DNA from: an uncultured Acidobacteriota bacterium
GTDB taxonomy: Bacteria; Acidobacteriota; Terriglobia; Terriglobales; Acidobacteriaceae
DNA length: 18,209 nt
Assembly: GCA_903832475.1 (NCBI GenBank)
Contig: CAILBQ010000627.1
Coordinates: forward strand, 1-18,209
Reading direction: 5' to 3'
Shown here in pieces: positions 15,963 to 18,209 of the stretch (positions are counted from its first letter, which is position 1; each line of letters begins with the position of its first letter). A program made the position numbers and the translations under genes. Below the pieces are notes generated by a model. The model saw only the letters and a list, made by a program, of their open reading frames with translations. It did not search any database and had not been told where the DNA came from.

Positions 15963-16427
15963 ATGGAACTGCACGAAAAAGTCGCCAACTTCACCCTCCA
16001 GGACGATCAGGACCACACCACCAGCCTCACCGACTTCGCCGGCAAGCCTGTCGTTCTCTTTTTCTACCCTAAGGCAGATACCCCCGGCTGCACCATTGAG
16101 GCCTGCGGCTTTCGCGACACCTTCGAAAAACTTCAAAAGGCCGGCGCCGTCGTCCTCGGCATCTCCCGCGACACCCCCAAGGCACAGCGCAAATTCCGCG
16201 AGAAGTATGACCTGCCCTATCCACTCCTCGCAGATGTAGACGAGAAAGTCTGCAATCAGTTTGGCGTGCTCAAGGAAAAGAACATGTACGGCAAGAAAGT
16301 CATCGGCATCGAGCGCACCACCTTCGTCATCGGCCCCGACCAGACCCTGCTCCAGATCTTCCCCAAGGTCAAGCCCGAAGGCCACGCCGAAGAAGTCCTC
16401 GCCGCCCTCCAGTCCCACAAATCCTGA
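15963..16427 (+). CDS. bcp: Thioredoxin-dependent peroxiredoxin, Bcp/PrxQ type
   Basis: This 154-residue cytoplasmic thiol peroxidase reduces hydrogen peroxide and organic hydroperoxides using thioredoxin. The active-site block DTPGCTIEACGFRD has the peroxidatic Cys43 and, five residues on, Cys48, the resolving position of E. coli Bcp. Thr40 and Pro41 of the TPGC motif are present, along with VVLFFYPKADTPGC before it and GISRDTPKAQRKFREKYDL and IERTTFVIGPD after it. The length matches the family (156 in E. coli). The ATG at 15963 follows GAGGA by 7-8 nt. It is divergent from the repeat protein gene across a short region. A hairpin lies 12 bp after its stop. Confidence 0.96.
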   Translation: MELHEKVANFTLQDDQDHTTSLTDFAGKPVVLFFYPKADTPGCTIEACGFRDTFEKLQKAGAVVLGISRDTPKAQRKFREKYDLPYPLLADVDEKVCNQFGVLKEKNMYGKKVIGIERTTFVIGPDQTLLQIFPKVKPEGHAEEVLAALQSHKS

Positions 16428-16438
16428 TCCCCACCCCC

Positions 16439-16458
16439 CTTCAGCGAGATCGCTGAAG
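16439..16458. repeat. Near-perfect palindrome after bcp
   Basis: CTTCAGCGA and TCGCTGAAG pair around the two bases GA. It starts 12 bp after the bcp stop. With no T-run following, it is more likely a repeat or 3'-end stabilising hairpin than a classical terminator. Confidence 0.6.
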
Positions 16459-16461
16459 AAT

Positions 16462-16635
16462 AGGCACGGCTCAACAAATTGCGGATTAGACAATCGAAGC
16501 AGGCTTTGTGAAAGGGCACGACTTCAGTCGTGCCGAAAAAGGCCCGTAAAATGAACGGGCTTTAGCCCCTGCTAACTTGTCTTAACCTCGTCACTCGAAA
16601 GGGTCTGGGTTTTCCACTGCCTTTCAGCCGTGCCT
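16462..16635. repeat. Composite palindromic element bounded by a 10-bp inverted repeat
   Basis: AGGCACGGCT (16462-16471) and its exact reverse complement AGCCGTGCCT (16626-16635) bound this stretch. Inside are a hairpin at 16515-16534 (GGCACGAC, loop TTCA, GTCGTGCC) and another at 16542-16560 (GCCCGT, loop AAAATGA, ACGGGC), whose right arm can also pair with the next bases as GGGCT-TT-AGCCC (16557-16568). A related GGGCT-TC-AGCCC follows just outside, at 16657-16668. No ORF of note is present. It resembles a non-autonomous repeat cluster (REP/BIME-like or MITE-like). No target-site duplication was identified. Confidence 0.55.
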
Positions 16636-16698
16636 CAAACCTTCTTTTCTTGAATAGGGCTTCAGCCCCGGAGACTTTCCTCCTTCTCAAAGGTCCCC

Positions 16699-17373
16699 TT
16701 GTCCGTAAACTCAATTCCCCGCTCATGGAAGTCTCCAAAACGCGCCTTCTTCCTCTCGCCGCCCGAGATCGTCGCCCCCAACCTCCTCGGCTCCATCCTC
16801 GGCCACCAAACTCCGACCGCCCTCCTCGCCGGCCGCATCGTCGAGGTCGAAGCCTACCTCGGCCCCCACATCACTACCACCCCCGACCCCGCCGCGCACA
16901 GCTTCCGCGGACCCACCCCGCGCAACGCCGTCATGTTCGGCCCTCCGGCCCACGCCTACGTCTACTTCATCTACGGCATGCATTACTGCGTCAACGTCAC
17001 CTGCGAACCCGAAGGCATGGCCGGCTGCATCCTTATCCGCGCCCTTGAACCGATCCTGGGCCGCGACCAGATGGCCGCCAACCGCAACCTCCCGGCTACA
17101 ACATCCGACTTCAACCTGACGTCCGGCCCCGGCCGCCTCTGCCAGGCCCTGGCCATCACCCGCCCGCAGCACAACGGCCTCGACCTGCTCGCCCCTGAAA
17201 GCCCGCTCCGCCTCTTCCAGGACGATTTCTCCCAGGCCCCCCACGAAGTCACGCCCCGCATCGGCATCCGCCACGCCGCCGATCTCCCCCTGCGCTTCTC
17301 CCTCGCCGGCCACCCATGCGTCTCCCGATCCCCGGCCCGCCCCAGCGGTTCCACCCCAAAAAATGAATTTTGA
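16699..17373 (+). CDS. mpg: DNA-3-methyladenine glycosylase, AAG/MPG family
   Basis: This 224-residue base-excision repair enzyme removes alkylated purines such as 3-methyladenine from DNA. Family blocks in order: RAFFLSPPEIVAPNLLG, GRIVEVEAYLG with catalytic Glu51 and Tyr53, AAHSFRGPTPRNAVMFG (His67), YVYFIYGMHYCVN with the base-flipping Tyr92 and Asn99, CILIRALEPI and LTSGPGRLCQAL. Between Glu51 and His67 there are about five more residues than in human AAG. The only in-frame start is TTG 16699, with AAAGG just before it. A more natural-looking ATG at 16725 is out of frame, and losing one A from the run at 16737-16740 would join it to the enzyme (MEVSKRAFFLSPP). The real N-terminus is therefore uncertain. 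The gene follows a repeat cluster and is 106 bp upstream of the cytochrome gene. Confidence 0.92.
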   Translation: MSVNSIPRSWKSPKRAFFLSPPEIVAPNLLGSILGHQTPTALLAGRIVEVEAYLGPHITTTPDPAAHSFRGPTPRNAVMFGPPAHAYVYFIYGMHYCVNVTCEPEGMAGCILIRALEPILGRDQMAANRNLPATTSDFNLTSGPGRLCQALAITRPQHNGLDLLAPESPLRLFQDDFSQAPHEVTPRIGIRHAADLPLRFSLAGHPCVSRSPARPSGSTPKNEF

Positions 17374-17479
17374 TTCATCCCCATGCCCGCAGGCCGAGCA
17401 AAAGTGCGGAGCACCTGTAAACTCGATGGCAAGGCTCCCCGTCTACCCACCCAAGCACCCCGAAAGGATTCCTCAGCGC

Positions 17480-18013
17480 ATGAGCTTTTCCCGCTTCTCT
17501 AAGGCAGCCGGCATCACGGCCGCAGCCTCCGCAGTCTGCCTGTCCCTCTACCTGTTCGCCGGCCAGCCTGCCGTCCACGCCGCCCAGGATCCCCCACCGC
17601 CTCCACCGCAAAACGCCGGCGGCCCACCACCCCCCGGAGCACCCGGCGCACCGCCCCACAGCCACCCCGCTCCCACCAACCTCAAAGTCCTGCCCCGCAA
17701 CCTCACCGGAGAGCAGGTTCACGAGATCATGGAGCAGTGGGAAGGCGAACTCGGCACCGGCTGCAAGACCTGCCACGCCGTCGACCCCAAAAACCTCGGC
17801 CCCAACGGCAAGCCCCGCCTCAACTTCGCCGATGACTCCAAAAAGGAAAAGCAGACCGCCCGCAAGATGTACGAGATGACCGAAGGCATCAACGCCAAGT
17901 ACATCGCCAAAATCGACAGCTCCGGCGCCCCCGTCACCTGCGGCACCTGCCACCGCGGCCACCTCGGCCCCGAACCCTTCGTCGCCCCCAAAGAAGAAGA
18001 CCACCCTCACTAA
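17480..18013 (+). CDS. Secreted diheme cytochrome c, reaction-centre cytochrome-like domain
   Basis: This is a 177-residue periplasmic electron carrier. The ATG at 17480 is chosen over the longer frame from 17363 because a signal peptide starts there (RFSKAAGITAAASAV, cut near VHAAQ at about residue 35) and AAAGGA lies 11 nt upstream. A Pro/Gly-rich linker (about 37-66) leads to NLKVLPRNLTGEQVHEIM, then the heme motifs CKTCH (95-99) and CGTCH (154-158). The helix between them (ARKMYEMTEGINAKYI) carries Met residues able to serve as axial ligands. The layout matches the photosynthetic reaction-centre cytochrome c domain, which also occurs in non-phototrophic Acidobacteriota. Its redox partner is unknown, and no oxidase or photosystem gene is nearby. 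Hairpin repeats begin 41 bp after the stop. Confidence 0.9.
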   Translation: MSFSRFSKAAGITAAASAVCLSLYLFAGQPAVHAAQDPPPPPPQNAGGPPPPGAPGAPPHSHPAPTNLKVLPRNLTGEQVHEIMEQWEGELGTGCKTCHAVDPKNLGPNGKPRLNFADDSKKEKQTARKMYEMTEGINAKYIAKIDSSGAPVTCGTCHRGHLGPEPFVAPKEEDHPH

Positions 18014-18054
18014 AACTCAGGCACTTCATCTTCTTTGTCCGTGCCACCAACCCG

Positions 18055-18093
18055 GGTGCCCCATCCTTGACAGCTTCATCGTCAAGGGTGGGA
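18055..18093. repeat. Hairpin repeat, copy C
   Basis: GTGCCCCATCCTTGAC and GTCAAGGGTGGGA pair around the 9-nt loop AGCTTCATC. Relative to copy B, the stem changes A to T on the left and T to A on the right, so pairing is kept. It lies 41 bp after the cytochrome stop. Confidence 0.88.
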
Positions 18094-18115
18094 CAGAACG
18101 ATCCACATCGCGCTG

Positions 18116-18152
18116 TGCCCCATCCATGACAGCCTCACCGTCATGGGTGGGA
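18116..18152. repeat. Hairpin repeat, copy D
   Basis: TGCCCCATCCATGAC and GTCATGGGTGGGA pair around the 9-nt loop AGCCTCACC. The arms match copy B exactly, and it lies in the same orientation 22 bp after copy C. The rest of the stretch to 18209 shows nothing further that I can call. Confidence 0.88.
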
Positions 18153-18209
18153 AACCCCCTTAGCCTCCCCCTCCGCCATTCGCTTCTAGCTGGAAACGCA
18201 GGAAAGGAA

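Noticed and set aside
15949..15990. Start of the secreted repeat protein at the ATG at 15994
   Set aside because: It would place the start well inside bcp, adds unrelated residues before the signal peptide, and has no ribosome site.
16515..16534. Hairpin as an intrinsic terminator of bcp
   Set aside because: It is followed by GAAAAA on the plus strand rather than a T-run, and it belongs to a cluster of repeated palindromes.
18055..18152. The two hairpins as a short CRISPR array
   Set aside because: The units are themselves palindromes with conserved loops; there are only two in tandem, 22 bp apart, and no cas genes are present.

Overview
The window is GC-rich DNA (sampled coding lines reach about 75% G+C) and carries the strong mirror-frame shadow ORFs that go with high GC. 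It most likely comes from an Acidobacteriota genome of the Terriglobales/Acidobacteriaceae type. The hints are a diheme cytochrome resembling the photosynthetic reaction-centre cytochrome c domain, a secreted protein with a DPDRP-type repeat, and many small hairpin repeats between genes. No rRNA or other marker is present, so this placement is an inference.

Layout. (1) Positions 1-4752, minus strand: an mdtABC-type RND efflux operon. It has a periplasmic adaptor (mdtA, 3490-4752), a first RND pump (mdtB, 350-3493, TTG start overlapping the mdtA stop) and the first 99 residues of a second RND pump (mdtC, leaving the window at position 1). (2) Positions 5018-6505, plus strand: a one-protein fusion of a HAD-like domain and a UbiA-family prenyltransferase. 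(3) Positions 6763-12910, plus strand: a complete tripartite efflux operon of a different RND subfamily, with pump, adaptor and NodT/TolC-type outer-membrane lipoprotein. The genes overlap or abut. (4) Positions 12911-13861: an AT-richer islet with a 58-residue ORF and a 194-residue unknown protein joined by a TTGA overlap. (5) Positions 13912-15901, minus strand: a ribbon-helix-helix protein and a secreted repeat protein of unknown function. (6) Positions 15963-18013, plus strand: a Bcp-type peroxiredoxin, an AAG-type DNA-3-methyladenine glycosylase and a secreted diheme cytochrome c.

The two RND operons flanking the prenyltransferase suggest a locus rich in envelope and detoxification functions. 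The peroxiredoxin and glycosylase add oxidative and alkylation damage defence, but nothing ties all of these into one pathway.

The most unusual structure is a family of about 38-bp hairpin repeats with four copies at 11322-11362, 12947-12983, 18055-18093 and 18116-18152. The stem bases change in a compensating way between copies, the loop is always 9 nt, and one copy lies in frame inside the 5' coding part of the outer-membrane lipoprotein gene. A different palindrome-rich composite element lies between the peroxiredoxin and glycosylase genes. I saw no CRISPR array, tRNA, rRNA or transposase.
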